Shown here one piece after another: positions 1 to 11,329 of a stretch of DNA of 64,000 nt (position 1 is the stretch's first letter; each line of letters opens with the position of its first letter). The notes under the pieces were generated by a model. It had not been told where the DNA came from. It did not search any database and saw only the letters and a list, made by a program, of their open reading frames with translations. Made by a program: the position numbers and the translations under genes. The stretch is from positions 35,688,106-35,752,105 of the forward strand of contig CP136063.1 of NCBI GenBank assembly GCA_032622095.1, written 5' to 3'. The stretch is from Siphonodentalium dalli. Lineage: Eukaryota; Mollusca; Scaphopoda; Gadilida; Siphonodentaliidae.

Positions 1-1009
1 CGCCTTTATACAAAAATATAAATCTCTCATTTATATTTTTTAATCTCGCATAAATGTTGCATAAATTTAGGACCCTGGATTTATGCATGAATGTATACAT
101 ATTAAATTCGCCTTTCTTGGAACAGTGCCGGAGGTCAGTAGAGCTATTATGACAATTGTGTCGGCACCGCTCTGTATGCAGACATTCAGTTATACCAAAT
201 CAGGTATCATACTAAATAAATCGAGAATTTCAATGTTGGCCCGGCGATGTACATATACCGAATAACTTATAGATATCCTGCATTAATTTCGCTTATTTCT
301 GTATAGCGGGCGCCAGGTTTCATTCCTAGCGTATAATTTAATAAGTACCATATCGCATCCACGGGGTCCAGCATGCTATTCGATAAAGCATGCATATGTG
401 AGACCTGTATCAGATAACACAAGCTTAAGCTAGCGGCCGGAGATTGCTTTCTTTGTCTTTGAACAACCCTAGTGTGCAGACGTGATGATAACTCTAACTG
501 AGGCGAGTATTCATTATTTATATTTAGACGGATTATGTATATACAAATACGTTTGTTGCATGTTCTGTCTAAACTAAGGCATCTTTTGCAATGGTAGATT
601 AATGTTGTTGACAGTAATGTAGCCATGCATGCAGGAGGGACCAAGGCGGGTAGGAGGGGGTGTTCGCGGGGGGGGGGGGGTATTGGTGGGGGTATATTTG
701 CTTGGGTTAGATCATGATCACCACATCATTTCAGTTTTTAAATTCCCATTCTATTTAAATATTTTACCAAGGGTAAGTTAACACATATGTGAATATGTGA
801 ATATGAAATAAAGGTATTTCACAATTTATGTTGCAGATTCATTCTTTCATCAATTCTCAGCGTGATCGACGCATGTCAAAATTTATTCTGAATACCACAT
901 CATTCATGAAATTGTAACAAAGATTACATATATGTGCGCATTAAATTGAGACATAGCTTGCCTTGATCACTTATTTACTTTAAATATTTTATTATACAGA
1001 GACGTCGGA
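1..1009. other. AT-rich non-coding left edge
   Basis: I see no gene in this stretch. The first 110 bases are rich in ATAAAT/TTTATGCAT words like those of the repeat at 2995-3440. A 13-base G run lies at 668-680. A 125-codon minus-strand reading frame (267-644) has no recognisable domain or splice context and is probably chance. Confidence 0.5.
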
Positions 1010-2640
1010 ATAAGGTTATTCTATCGCGAAACATGTGGTTTTGTGAGAGTGATTTCACCCTTAGCCAGATCACAAATAAAAGGCCGTACATTACAATTAA
1101 ATATTTTGCTAAACAGGCTATTATATCGCGTAAAATGTGGAGTTGGAAGTGTGATTTCACCCTTGGCTATGTCACATATAATTTCATTGTACAATATATA
1201 CATGATGTAATCCCGTTTTGAAGTTTTAATCGCGTAAAATTGCAATTGTGGTCATGGAAGGTTGATATCATCCTTTGCCAGTATCACATATAAATTAATT
1301 GTACAATAGATCCATGATGTAATCCCGTTTTGAAGTTTAATAGCGTAAAATTGCAATTGTGGTCATGGCAGGGTGATATCATCCTTTGCCAGCATCACAT
1401 ATAAATTCATTGTACAATATATCCATGATGTAATCCCGTTTTGAAGTTAGAATCGCGTAAAATAGTGATAATGAAAGGGTGATATCACCTTCGCCATTTC
1501 ACATATAAATACATTGTACAATATATCCATGATGTAATCCCGTTTTGAAGTTTTAATCGCGTAAAATAGTGGTCATGGAAGGGTGATATCACCCTTTGCC
1601 ATATCACATATTTCCATTGTACACTAAGTCCATGATGTAATCCCGTTTTGAAGTTTGAATCGCGTAAAATTGCAATTGTGGTCATGGAAGGTTGATATCA
1701 TCCTTTGCCAGTATCACATATAAATTCATTGTACAATATCGCCATGATGTAACCCCGTTTTAAAGTTATAATCGTGTAAAATTGTGATCATGGATGGGTG
1801 ATATCACCCTTTGCCATTTCACATATCAATTCATTGTACAATATATCCATGATGTAATCCCGTTTTGAAGTTTTAATCGCGTAAAATAGCTGTTATGGAA
1901 GGGTGATATCGCCTTTGCCATATCACATATTTTCATTGTACACTAAGTCCATAATGTAATCCCGTTTTGAAGTTTGATTCGCGTAAAATTGCAATTGTGG
2001 TCATGGAAGGTTGATATCATCCTTTGCCAGTATCACATATCAATTCATAGTACAATATATCCATAATGAAATCCCGTTTTGAAGTTATAATCGTGTAAAA
2101 TTGTGATCATGGAAGGGTGATATCACCCTTTGCCATTTCACATATAAATTAATTGTACAATATATCCATGATGTAAAATTGTGGTCACGGAAGGGTGATA
2201 TCAGTGTCACCCTTTGCCATATCACATATAAATCCATTGTACAGTAAGTCCATGATGCAATCCCGTTTTGAAGTTTGAATCGCGTAAAATTGCAATTGTG
2301 GTCATGGAAGGGTGATATAATCCTTTGTCTGTATCACATATATATTCACTGTACAATACATCCATGATGTAATCCCGTCTTGAAGTTAGAATCGCGTAAA
2401 ATTGTGGTCATGGAAGGGTGATATCACCCTTTGCCATATCACATATAAATCCATTGTACAGTTAGTCCATGATGTAATCCCGTTTTGAAGTTTGAATCGA
2501 GTAAAATTGTGGTGACGGAAGGGTGATATCACGCTTTGCCATATCGCATATAAATTCATTGTACAATAAATCCATGATATAACACAATTTTGAAGTTTGA
2601 ATCCGTAAAATTGTGGTCCTTGAAGGGCGATATCACTCTT
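1010..2640. repeat. Satellite array, unit about 103-112 bp, roughly 15 copies
   Basis: A tandem array built on a unit containing AATCCCGTTTTGAAGTT, ATCGCGTAAAATTG, GGGTGATATCACCC and ATTGTACAATATATCCATG. The anchor TCCCG recurs at 1211, 1323, 1434, 1538, 1641, 1753, 1858, 1960 and 2072, then (after a damaged unit) 2261, 2373 and 2479. The spacing takes two values: about 111-112 when the unit carries TTGCAATTGTGGTC and 102-106 when it carries the shorter TAGTGGTC-type version. The first two units and the last are more diverged, as expected at array edges. Each unit holds a 14-bp perfect dyad, GGGTGATATCACCC. No coding is supported. Confidence 0.9.
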
Positions 2641-2994
2641 TAGCAGAAAACAAAAATTCTTATTTTAGTTTTAATATTTTATTGTTTATACTTATTTTCG
2701 ATGCGATCACTTAATTATTTAATTTGTATTCTTTATTGCAGAGACTACGAACATTGACGACGGCAAGATACAACTATGACACAAAGTGCCATGTCCAAGT
2801 AGTTCATGTTATATGTGTGACTGGTATAACCAACAATAGGGCATAATTTTGTTGGCAAATTTCTACACATGGAGATACCAGAACCAGGGCGAAACATGTG
2901 TATATGTATAGTTAGATATGCACATCAGTGTCGCCATATATGCTGGTTACAAGCCAAATGTCACCCTAAAGTAGATTTCACAAATATATATATT
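2641..2994. other. Unassigned AT-rich spacer
   Basis: I see nothing recognisable here between the satellite and the next repeat. There is no long reading frame and no clear palindrome. Confidence 0.4.
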
Positions 2995-3440
2995 GATATA
3001 TATGTTCAAATCCAAATTTATACCGGGTATAAATGTGCATAAACTGGAGTTTATAACCAGAATAAATGTAGCTACATATATTTATGCAGGTTTATTCCGT
3101 GAATAACTTGAATAAATTTGAGTTTATAACCAGAATAAATGTAGCTACATATATTTATGCAGCTTTATTAAGTGAATAGATTTGTATTTATGCATAAAAG
3201 GTAGACAATAAATGAATGCATAAACGTGCGAATAAATGCGAGTTTATCCTGCTGAATAAAGGTGGGTTTATTCAGTGAATAAATTTGGAATAAATTTGGA
3301 AGTTTATTCATGAATAAATTGGTGAATATATGTGCATACATTTCGGGATTTATGCACATTTATTCAGTGAATAAATTGACATAAATTTAAGATTTATGCT
3401 CATTTATTAGGAATTTATGCAATGCATAAATTCCAGTTTC
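2995..3440. repeat. AATAAA/TTTATT-rich degenerate repeat
   Basis: Dense words such as GAATAAATTTG, TTTATTCA and TTTATGCA occur on both strands. A segment reading GAGTTTATAACCAGAATAAATG is present twice, near 3047 and near 3118, about 70 bases apart. Similar words occur in the first 110 bases of the window, so this may be a dispersed family rather than a local array. Confidence 0.6.
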
Positions 3441-4379
3441 ATGCAGTGTAATCACTGGCTTTGTTTATGCTGAATCTTGGCATATCTATTAAACATATAA
3501 CATTTATAATGACCTCTGACCATCTGTAGAGCGATATACTCAGCTGTGCAAAGCCGCAAAGATTTTCTAGTCCACTGTTATTAGCACGTCGTGTGTACTG
3601 TTGAAACATTTTTTTTAAATTAGATACCATAGCTTTCTTTATCTGGACCGATTTAAACCACATTTGGTGTGGAGACTCGGGGTACTCTTGACGGAGTTAT
3701 CAATATTTACTGTCTGTGTAGCTGCATAGCAACGGTTGTCATGGACATTATGATAGGAAACAAGGTCACAAGTCATTGTAATTCATCATGTGTCACAAAT
3801 AGAACTGAAATATGCAATTCGCAAGAGCTAAAGTTGAATTGAACAATGTAATACATTCTTATATGAGCATGTTTATACTGTCGGGTAGTTTCCTAGCAAC
3901 CGTTGCTAAGCAGGGCCAAATCTCGACGGGCTCTATTCTGACAATGACCAGTAAGGTCCAAGGAACATATGTTGGAAGTTTCATGTTTTTATCAATATTT
4001 GTGCAATTCTTACATGTCCATGCACCAAGCGACTGGACTACACAGAAGCATTATATATTGGGAAATAACCGATATTCACAAATTTTGGAAAATGGTCATC
4101 AAGTTTAAAGGTCTATATCTCATGAATGACATGTCTGTTTCAACAATAACGAAGTTCACCATGTAGCATATACGCTAGATTATTAAGGAGCAAATATAAC
4201 GTATTCAAAACTGATATATAAAATCAGTGGATAGAAAATGTATGACCCGATATGAAAAAAGCTAATATTTTGGTGAATGATTGTGACCTTTGTGTATGAC
4301 CTTGACCTCTAGAGGTGAAATACCCCGTGTCAAAAGAAAGCCCAACAAGGGTGTCACCCCATACCAGTGTAACGATAGA
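3441..4379. other. Non-coding stretch with a short inverted repeat
   Basis: The only structure I see is an imperfect inverted pair: CTGCATAGCAACGGTTG (3722) with GATAGGAAAC a little downstream, against the reverse complement of the block at about 3884-3912. A 98-codon plus-strand frame (3812-4108) overlaps it and shows no family signature. Confidence 0.45.
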
Positions 4380-4460
4380 GTTACTGCATTCACCTTTCTA
4401 GTAAGAGACCATTATAAGCATATTTGTTTATACTGGCCAAAAACACCCTTTGTTGCCATG
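4380..4460. repeat. Left half of dispersed repeat A, interrupted by LINE 1
   Basis: The segment ending TTTGTTGCCATG (4449-4460) matches the left part of the uninterrupted copy at 7300-7380, which reads on into CATGGAAACACA. The continuation is found 2.08 kb away at 6542. This shows that the LINE between them is an insertion. Confidence 0.65.
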
Positions 4461-6541
4461 TTATGCTATGCTATGCTTTAATCTCTAAGACATGAGTTGA
4501 CATGTAACTGGCGAGATGTGCAATATTTACAAGGTGCTTAGTGCGAAATATATACATATACATAAAAGTACACATAAAATGAAGAACCAGAAAAAGAAGA
4601 AGAGGAAAAGAATGAGAGGAAAAGAAGAAGAAGATAAGAATAAGATAGAAGAAGATAGAAGAAGATTGGTCGATAGATATGGCGGTAGTCTCTCTGTTAA
4701 CCATCGTCAGTCCTCATTATCGTCGTTTTTATATTCATCTAATACGTTCTATCAGGATACTTTTCGAGGATGTCTTATATCAATACTAATATAATACTAA
4801 CAACAACAACAACAACAACAGCAGCCATAACATTTTGACTTGATATTTCAATAACATTAATAAAATGTATTCAGCTATAAATTTCTATTTCTATATTTTA
4901 ACGCTAATTTCAGAAAAAGTGTTAATTTTCTCAAGTCAACGCGACCAGACTTTGTCAGTAGCTCGTAAAACTTTTTCTTAGAAGGTGGGTTCCAATAGTG
5001 TTCGGATATGTATTTTACCCGCATGTGCCTCAAGTTGGCGCACTTCATAACAAAATGGTATTCATCACCCAGTTCATTTTTGCACAAGCTACATAAATCT
5101 CTTTTTGTTCCTCGCTTTCCCCATCTACTTGTTTCTACTTCCAATCTATGATTGCATGTACGTATTTTTATCAAATATTTTCTCAGACTGAAGGGGAAAT
5201 CGATAATATAGTTTTCTAAGCGGAGGGTTGACTTCAGTTCTTTGTAAAATATTCCTCGTGATGACGATTCTATATCTAACCACCATTGCTGAGTAAACTG
5301 GTCAATCAAAGTTTTGGTTATGTCTTTTATGTCTATTAACTGTGCCTGATTCGACCATGCCACGCCGAGTGTATTATTGTTTTAGTAATGTTAATATGTC
5401 TAAAGAGTTTACCGTCGTGTTCCATAATACGAAACAAGATATTATATAGTTTCTTGGCCAGAACGGACCCATCTCCCGTCATGAGTCTCGACCAGTAGCT
5501 TACTATTCTCTGCTTTGCCATGGTGGCCAATGGGTATCTGCCCAGTTCCCCATACACCATGTAATTCGGAGTGCTGGTCTTCATGTGCATCAATATTTTG
5601 CAGAATTTTAAATGTACGCTCTCAATTTCTTTCATATTTTCGAACCCCCATATTTCGCAGCCATATAACAAAATTGGAACTACAGTCGAGTCGAACAATT
5701 TAAGAGCGACCTCGACTGATAAGTCTAGTTTCCCGACTTTACTCAGTAAGCCAAACATGGCTTTACAAGCGGTTTCTTTAATCATTTTGATTGCATTATG
5801 ATATCGCCCGGTATAAAATAGTTTTACTCCCAAATAAGGAAAATCGTCCACAATATCTAATGATTTGTCGCATAATTTGAATTATACATCTGTCACCACC
5901 CTATCCCTGCTGAAAATAATAACCTTGGTTTTACTAGTGTTCACGTTCAGTTTCCAAGATTCTGCAAAGTCGCTGAAAGCGTCAAGGGTACGTTGCATAC
6001 TTACAAAATCTTCAGCGAACAGGACAGTATCATCGGCGTAGAGTAAACATATAAGTTTCAAATAAATGCCTAATTTGTCGTGGGAAACATTGTTCAACTC
6101 GGTCAGGCCATCAACTACACAATCGTGCAGAAAATTTTCAAGATCGTTGATATAAATCGAAAAGAGGAAAGGGGAGAGCATATCCCCTGCCGTACTCCCA
6201 CACTACAGGGGAAAAATTCGGACATATGTTCATTTTGAGAAACACATGACTTCGTACATTCATACATACTTCTAATTATTCGGAAAACTTTACCATTTAT
6301 ACCCTGTTTTAAAAGTTTGACCCACAGACCTTGTCGCCAAACTGTGTCGAAGTATTTCTGGAAATCAACAAATGTGCATACCAGTTTCTTATTGCTTTTT
6401 ATGTACAACTCGATAATACTCTGCAATATGAATAATCCGTCTGTAGTTGAATGCCCTTGTCTGAATCATTTATGACACCGTTTTCTTGGGCGAAAGTAGA
6501 AAGCCTTTTATTCAATACACTCGTAAATAACTTGCCTATAG
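4461..6541 (-). mobile_element. LINE 1: 5'-truncated non-LTR retrotransposon
   Basis: This is a minus-strand retrotransposon with reverse-transcriptase coding at 4875-6540 and a 3' untranslated part running to 4461. On the minus strand the 3' end reads ATTAAAGCATAGCATAGCAT, a short AGCAT tandem tail of the kind several LINE clades carry in place of poly(A). The element sits between two halves of repeat A (4380-4460 and 6542-6690). A CATG is present at both junctions (4457-4460 and 6542-6545), which may be a short target duplication. The 5' end is truncated within the RT domain, so no endonuclease domain is present. The GA-rich block at 4575-4665 and the AAC microsatellite at 4800-4820 lie inside its 3' part. 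Assignment to a clade is not attempted. Confidence 0.8.
4875..6540 (-). pseudogene. Broken reverse transcriptase of LINE 1
   Basis: The coding is read from high to low coordinates and is broken. First comes an RT start fragment (about 6540-6427, with IGKLFTSVLNKRL). Then finger/palm motifs (6426-6115) with FVDFQKYFDTVWRQG, where the first catalytic Asp position is visible, and GVRQG. Next is the catalytic motif LLYADDTVLFAED (6181-5882), then thumb and connection regions (5851-5336), and a C-terminal Cys/His segment with the C..C...E..H...C pattern (about 5100-5030). Breaks seen: frameshifts near 6430, 6175 and 5350, and a single in-frame TAA at 5882-5884. The YADD box itself is intact. It cannot make a working protein. 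A relative, LINE 2, lies at 42.9 kb with the same domain order, although the two 3' ends differ. Confidence 0.85.
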
Positions 6542-6690
6542 CATGGAAACACAAATTTTGCACACTAAGTTACACTGCCACAGTGTGCCCCAGCACTCAG
6601 ATAAATTCCAGATTATAAGCTTTAAGAAAATTGTTTATATAATTTGCGCACCAAAATGGTACCATTCTCGATCCTGGCTCATGGACTAAG
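6542..6690. repeat. Right half of dispersed repeat A
   Basis: CATGGAAACACAAATTTT (6542) and the following 140 bases align with 7377-7530, including CACTAAG, a TACACTGCC block, a GGTACCA block and GCTCATGGAC. The pair diverges by roughly 15-20 percent by eye. Confidence 0.7.
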
Positions 6691-7299
6691 TCCTGTCGCG
6701 GCATTTCCCAGGACCAGTCGCAGAACAGATGCGTGTTTGTATTATTGATTCCAGAGGAAATAATGTTGTTTTCTCTCCGCGGATACGCAAATTTGGCGGC
6801 CCGCAAGGTTGGCGTTGTGGAAATATATATAGTACAACATTACATGACAGTGCATTATTTGTATAATTTTGAATATAATAATTACTGTTCATGCTAATAT
6901 GTATCAAATTGGGTATTCAGATTATGTATAAATGTTCTAGATATGCTGATATGTATATTTAAATCATACATGTATTATATGTTTGTTCCTGTCTCGTTCC
7001 AAGCAATCCAATTACAATAAATCCATTTCAAAGAATTTGTGTTTCCTTGTGGCAATGCCGCGTTAAATATATGCAATCCAATCGCCTTATATATCCATAT
7101 ACGACTTGGTTCTGGGTTTTCGTGATCGCGAAACGATTTTCGGTGTGGCGGTCGGGGGTTTGCGTAATGTCGTGTTGTCGCTGTGACATTGGAATTTAAT
7201 GAGTTCACGACATTTTGCGAATTTCACCAGCGTCGCCTCGATTTCGTGAAGGGATCTGGAAAACTAATTGTTTTACACATCAGAATATGAAGCTGATTT
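6691..7299. other. Unassigned non-coding stretch
   Basis: No reading frame here has recognisable features, and I see no tandem structure. Confidence 0.4.
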
Positions 7300-7535
7300 G
7301 TCAATTCAACTTTCTTGGTATTGACTATTATAGGCATATGTTTTATACCGGCTAAAAACGCACTCCGTTGCCATGGAAACACACATTTTCGCACACTAAG
7401 CTACACTGCCCCAGTGTACCCTGACACTGACATAAACTTCAGACTATGAGCTATCAGAAAACATTTTGATAGAATTTGGCCAGCAAATTGGTACCACTTT
7501 CCATTTTTGGGGAGCCTGGCTCATGGACGACATAC
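7300..7535. repeat. Uninterrupted copy of dispersed repeat A
   Basis: This is a continuous version of the repeat split by LINE 1. It runs from TTTATACCGGCTAAAAAC through CCGTTGCCATGGAAACAC to GGAGCCTGGCTCATGGAC. It serves as the empty-site reference for that insertion. The nature of the repeat is unknown. Confidence 0.65.
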
Positions 7536-7770
7536 CATATTAACCACAAACGCGTAACAATATTGCTAAGTCTTAAACGAGGCCATCAAAGCTAGACCGT
7601 GTTCATACTCAAACCTTGAATTCGGTGGTTTTATGAAGAACCAAACTTAGGGCTTGTTTCCAGATTGAACCAAAGCAGTACCAGTTGAACCATATGTGTG
7701 GTGCTATGCTGGTATTTAGTTCTCCGGAGAACCACATTTTGAACCTTTTTCCTAAAGTGTATACATAGAT

Positions 7771-7833
7771 AGAACCGCATGAGTGTCTGGATTTTGCGAT
7801 AATTCGTCAAAATCCAGACACTCATGTGGTTCT
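7771..7833. repeat. 63-bp hairpin-forming palindrome
   Basis: Two 26-base arms (7771-7796 and 7808-7833) are reverse complements with one mismatch, around an 11-base centre. The arm contains GAGTGTCTGGATTTTG. The surrounding 150 bases contain several GAACC words. It could be the core of a small foldback or MITE-type element, but I could not fix its ends. Confidence 0.75.
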
Positions 7834-8232
7834 ACTTTTATTACATAGTAAGTTGACTCACAATCGTACATCTCCGGTACAGAAAATGTGAATTTAATTG
7901 AGTTTTAATGGCATTTTAGGGTTAACGCAACAATCAGATAGGGACCCCGTCTATCCGCGAGTGACCCTGACCCATCTTTAATGGTGCGTTTGAAATTAAA
8001 TTATGTGCACCGACAAATATATTCTTGAAATGAAACTACTTGAATGAATGAATCATCTCATCAAAAAGTAAAAATAGTAAAGGCGAGAACCATGCAGTCT
8101 AACAACACTGAATGAAATAGTTCCGTCGACAGATTGCACTAGTGCGATTCTGAGAATTATCACACACCTGGAAACTCGTGCGATCATGCGAATTACGTTG
8201 ATAGATATGTAATAAATGTATATATTACTCAC

Positions 8233-8344
8233 AAATCAGGTTCATACTGTGATATGATGTAAAATCCGGCGAAATCACGACTAGTCCTGTTCCCATAAAT
8301 GCGATAAACATCAATAGGAAACCAAGAAATCTCCATTTTGACAT
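8233..8344 (-). CDS. Possible first coding exon with signal anchor
   Basis: An ATG at 8344-8342 opens a frame beginning MSKWRFLGFLLMFIAFMG. It has a basic N-terminus followed by about 17 hydrophobic residues, then a polar stretch (SPDFTSYHSMNLI). The frame reaches a strong splice donor, ATTT|GTGAGTAA, at 8233/8232, after which it would hit a stop. This pattern fits a signal peptide or type II membrane anchor exon ending in phase 1. No downstream exon is identified in the 8.2 kb to the left, and the protein family is unknown. A chance combination is quite possible. Confidence 0.3.
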
Positions 8345-9734
8345 CACGAAATATGAACATGAAACTATGTACACCGTGTACATGGTGAAACTGATGCGGA
8401 CACATCGACTCGCCACTCTCTACATTTGGGATCAAACACTACAGTGGGGTTGTAATGGGTACTGAACCATATTCACATCGTTGCAAACTGCACACAAAGC
8501 ATAATGTTTAATAGTGGTGCACGACTGTTCGTCTTAATCCAACTGGTCCACGCGACATACAGTCCACGCGACATATTGCCGTAGGGACATAATGGCTCAG
8601 CGACCTTTTGTCTACGCGACACTTGGGTAATCCGACACTATGTCTATAGAGTGTTTGTCTTTGTGGGCAACTGGTCTCAATTAGCTCAGTAACTGTGAAT
8701 TGCCATGTTGTTGTGTAGTTTCCGGCCGCAGGCCGGGTAGGATGGTCGGAACGCATTGTGCAATTCCCTTTACCCTTTCTTGATATATTCGATGGAGATC
8801 GATTTTTGAGGCTGTTGATGCTGTTCAAATGCGGAGGCTGACCGGAGGCAAAGTGAGGTTGAGATGTTTAGTTTTTGCTGGTTGCTTTTAGCTTTTTACT
8901 TTTTTTGTTTTTACATTTCCTTTTTTCCTTGATGGTGATTTCTTCTTCTTCTTCATCTTTTGTCGAAGTTTCCGTGTTGATCTGGTATTATCCGGTCCAC
9001 TCCCGGTAGGGAGCCCTGAAAAGGGTTGTGCCGGGCCGGACTGGAAATCCAGAATCAACTGGTATCCGCCTTTGTGAGCGTGGAGTGACCAGCTCAGACA
9101 AGGCGTGACATGCATGGAGTCCAGCATTGTAGTAACACTAATTGGAATAAGCGGTGGCGTAGTCATCCTGAGAGGTGGCGATCCAAGCTCTCTGGAGGTC
9201 CGACTGCTTGTGGTGGTGTGTCTGTGTCTGATGTGCGTGTGGTGTGTGGTGAATTGCCATTACCTTTGGAGTAGACTTTATATTATTGTTTTATGGAATT
9301 ATAACGCCAGCATATTGTTGGTGCAAAATTTGTGTTAAGTCCCCAAGCATTCGTCATATATTTTTATGAGTGGGTGGCGTAATTAAATCCCCCAATTAAC
9401 TGAGTGTGTATATGAGTGGTCGTTTTCCAAATGACTTCATAACTTCACAATCATGATGGAACCTAGCACATATACCGCTAAAGTCATTCTCTCTCAACAT
9501 AGATGGAAAAACTTATTCATAAGGGCTATTCCTATTCCGTAAGTTACACACGTAATTCTTCAGTATATTGGAGATGTCAGGACTGAACGTGCAGTGGGCG
9601 ACTTATTCGAAATGGCGAAAATGTTCCAAATTACATTTGCCAAGTGCGTATTTTCAATATTCATAATTATAAAGTTTGTCTTAATTTTGTCTAAATAATA
9701 AGACATGTTGCGTTACGACTTAGTGACGTGAAAA
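8345..9734. other. Non-coding stretch with degenerate CGCGACA words
   Basis: Around 8540-8640 the words CCACGCGACATA, CTACGCGACA and similar recur, suggesting a decayed repeat. A 92-codon minus-strand frame at 8888-9166 has a lysine-rich C-terminus (KKKKK, KKGNVKTKKVK) and no recognised domain; the lysines come from a T-rich tract on the plus strand. I do not call it a gene. Confidence 0.4.
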
Positions 9735-9840
9735 CCAGGTGTGCCTCCGGCAAATTGCCGTATAGACAGCCTGTCGTTGAAGACATTTTGTCGTAGATGC
9801 AAAGTGTCAATAAGACGAGTTGTCATAAGACGAGGTGTCA
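9735..9840. repeat. Degenerate short tandem repeat (GACGAG/TTGTCATA words)
   Basis: ATAAGACGAGTTGTC and ATAAGACGAGGTGTC follow one another, preceded by related ACATTTTGTCGTAG words. The period is about 17 bases and decayed. Related words at 8540-8640 suggest a common family. Confidence 0.5.
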
Positions 9841-9864
9841 TACACCCTTTAATAGCGAACCCGA

Positions 9865-9889
9865 AACGAGACCCCGCAGGGGTCTCGTT
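9865..9889. repeat. Perfect 11-bp stem-loop
   Basis: Arms AACGAGACCCC and GGGGTCTCGTT flank a 3-base loop, GCA. No terminator or RNA gene context is visible in this eukaryotic setting. Confidence 0.7.
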
Positions 9890-11329
9890 CGCGAGCGATA
9901 AGCACATACATGTACGCGAGATGAACGCTATACTATTCGATGTTTTGGCGGGAAATCTATAAATAGCGATGTGTTACTAAAATACTGACCTATCAAAATT
10001 GACGTTACTTATCAATTGCCAATCAAAATTAACGTTACTTATTAGTTACGACGGTTGACCTAGTGACCTAAGACTTAGAGACTCCAGACTCCAGTATCCG
10101 GTTCCACCTCAAAGTTCATAATAATTAACATAACTGATTAAAGTGGTCAGGAGCAAAGGTGAGTTAGACTCCATTATACATATCGAAATATTGTAAATTT
10201 GTGGATGATATTTTTCCATAAAAATGTCAACAACTTACATTTGTTACAACTTACAAGAGACGAAAAGTGCTGAAATTCGAAACGGCAATTGTAATTTGTA
10301 GTAAGTTGTAATTGTTCTGTAAAGGTTTTGTGTTCATATTTCATTCAATTATTACAAATATTTGACTCGAAACACAATTCTAGTTTGCCTATTGTACATT
10401 TGGAGCTTGTCTTTAATTTTCTATAGACGTTTTCACATAAAAGATTGATGGAATAGTGTCAAAGCTCGAAGCCAACAAACCGGAATTATATTTATAACTT
10501 AATCAACCAATATTCAGCGGTTCCCCTTTAAATCGACGGTTACCAAGGAAATCCAAAGTACTGCTCATCCTAACATCGGCGAGATAAAAAATAGTTCACA
10601 ACATTTTTATCATTTGAGTCATTATATTCACACAGGAAAGAAGGAATATAATTATGTGGTCTATTAAATTGTTGGCCAAATTTGTGTTGTTGTGCGAATG
10701 AAATACAAGTTTGTGCAATTTGTGGTGAATTATTACGCAAAACAATTATGTCAATAGTCCGCAGACATGACATTGAAATGTCTATTTTGTGTAATCTGAT
10801 CGACAGAACACGAATATTTGTCAAGACGGAGAAATGCACATCACTGTCACTGTGGTAAGCATTTTGTGCCAATTTACGAACACCATTTGAACGTGATATT
10901 TGATTGAAAAGTTTAGCCAGACAAGCCACAACTTGGCACAAGAATGTTCAAAGGTTGCCGACGATTTTCAATTTCAGCGATTTCGCACAAAAAATAACAA
11001 TGGCAATGCCTTTGACAAATGACCGCTAAATTGCTAATCATGATATAAATTGAGAAATGATGTTTCGCAAGATGAACTACATGTAGATGTACTATTTTAA
11101 TGTATGCAAAATAGCATGACAATACGAATAATCAGTAAATAGAAGTTTATGCATGTTTAAAATTAATTTTCCTAAATTCGCTGCATCTGGACTGTACTGT
11201 GTAGCCTGTAGTGTAGGTCACTAGCTCAGTACTGACAGTAGCTGTTGTCAGTGTTGATATTTCAGTGCAGCAACCAATTCTGACCAATTCTGGTTAGAGG
11301 CACACTGGTCCAGGTGCTACCACGGCTGA
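9890..11329. other. Unassigned non-coding stretch
   Basis: A short direct repeat (ATCAAAATTGACGTTACTTA and a one-mismatch copy) lies at about 9990-10045. A 123-codon minus-strand frame (10570-10941) followed by a 69-codon frame (10913-11122) shows no recognisable domain, and I see no convincing splice sites around them. They are left as probable chance frames. Confidence 0.4.

Noticed and set aside
1010-2640. CRISPR-like array
   Set aside because: Units of 102-112 bp repeat along their whole length with no constant repeat/variable spacer pattern, and the context is eukaryotic; it is a satellite.
3812-4108. 98-codon membrane-like protein
   Set aside because: It overlaps an inverted repeat and another frame of similar length; no family features or upstream signals are seen.
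4516-4794. Lysine/glutamate-rich 92-codon plus-strand frame
   Set aside because: It lies antisense in the 3' part of LINE 1 and comes from a GA-rich tract.
8888-9166. Basic nuclear protein gene
   Set aside because: The Lys-rich C-terminus is from a T-rich tract; no domain, no conservation evidence and no splice context.
9865-9889. Rho-independent terminator
   Set aside because: The stem-loop has no following T run and the DNA is eukaryotic; no transcript end is implied.
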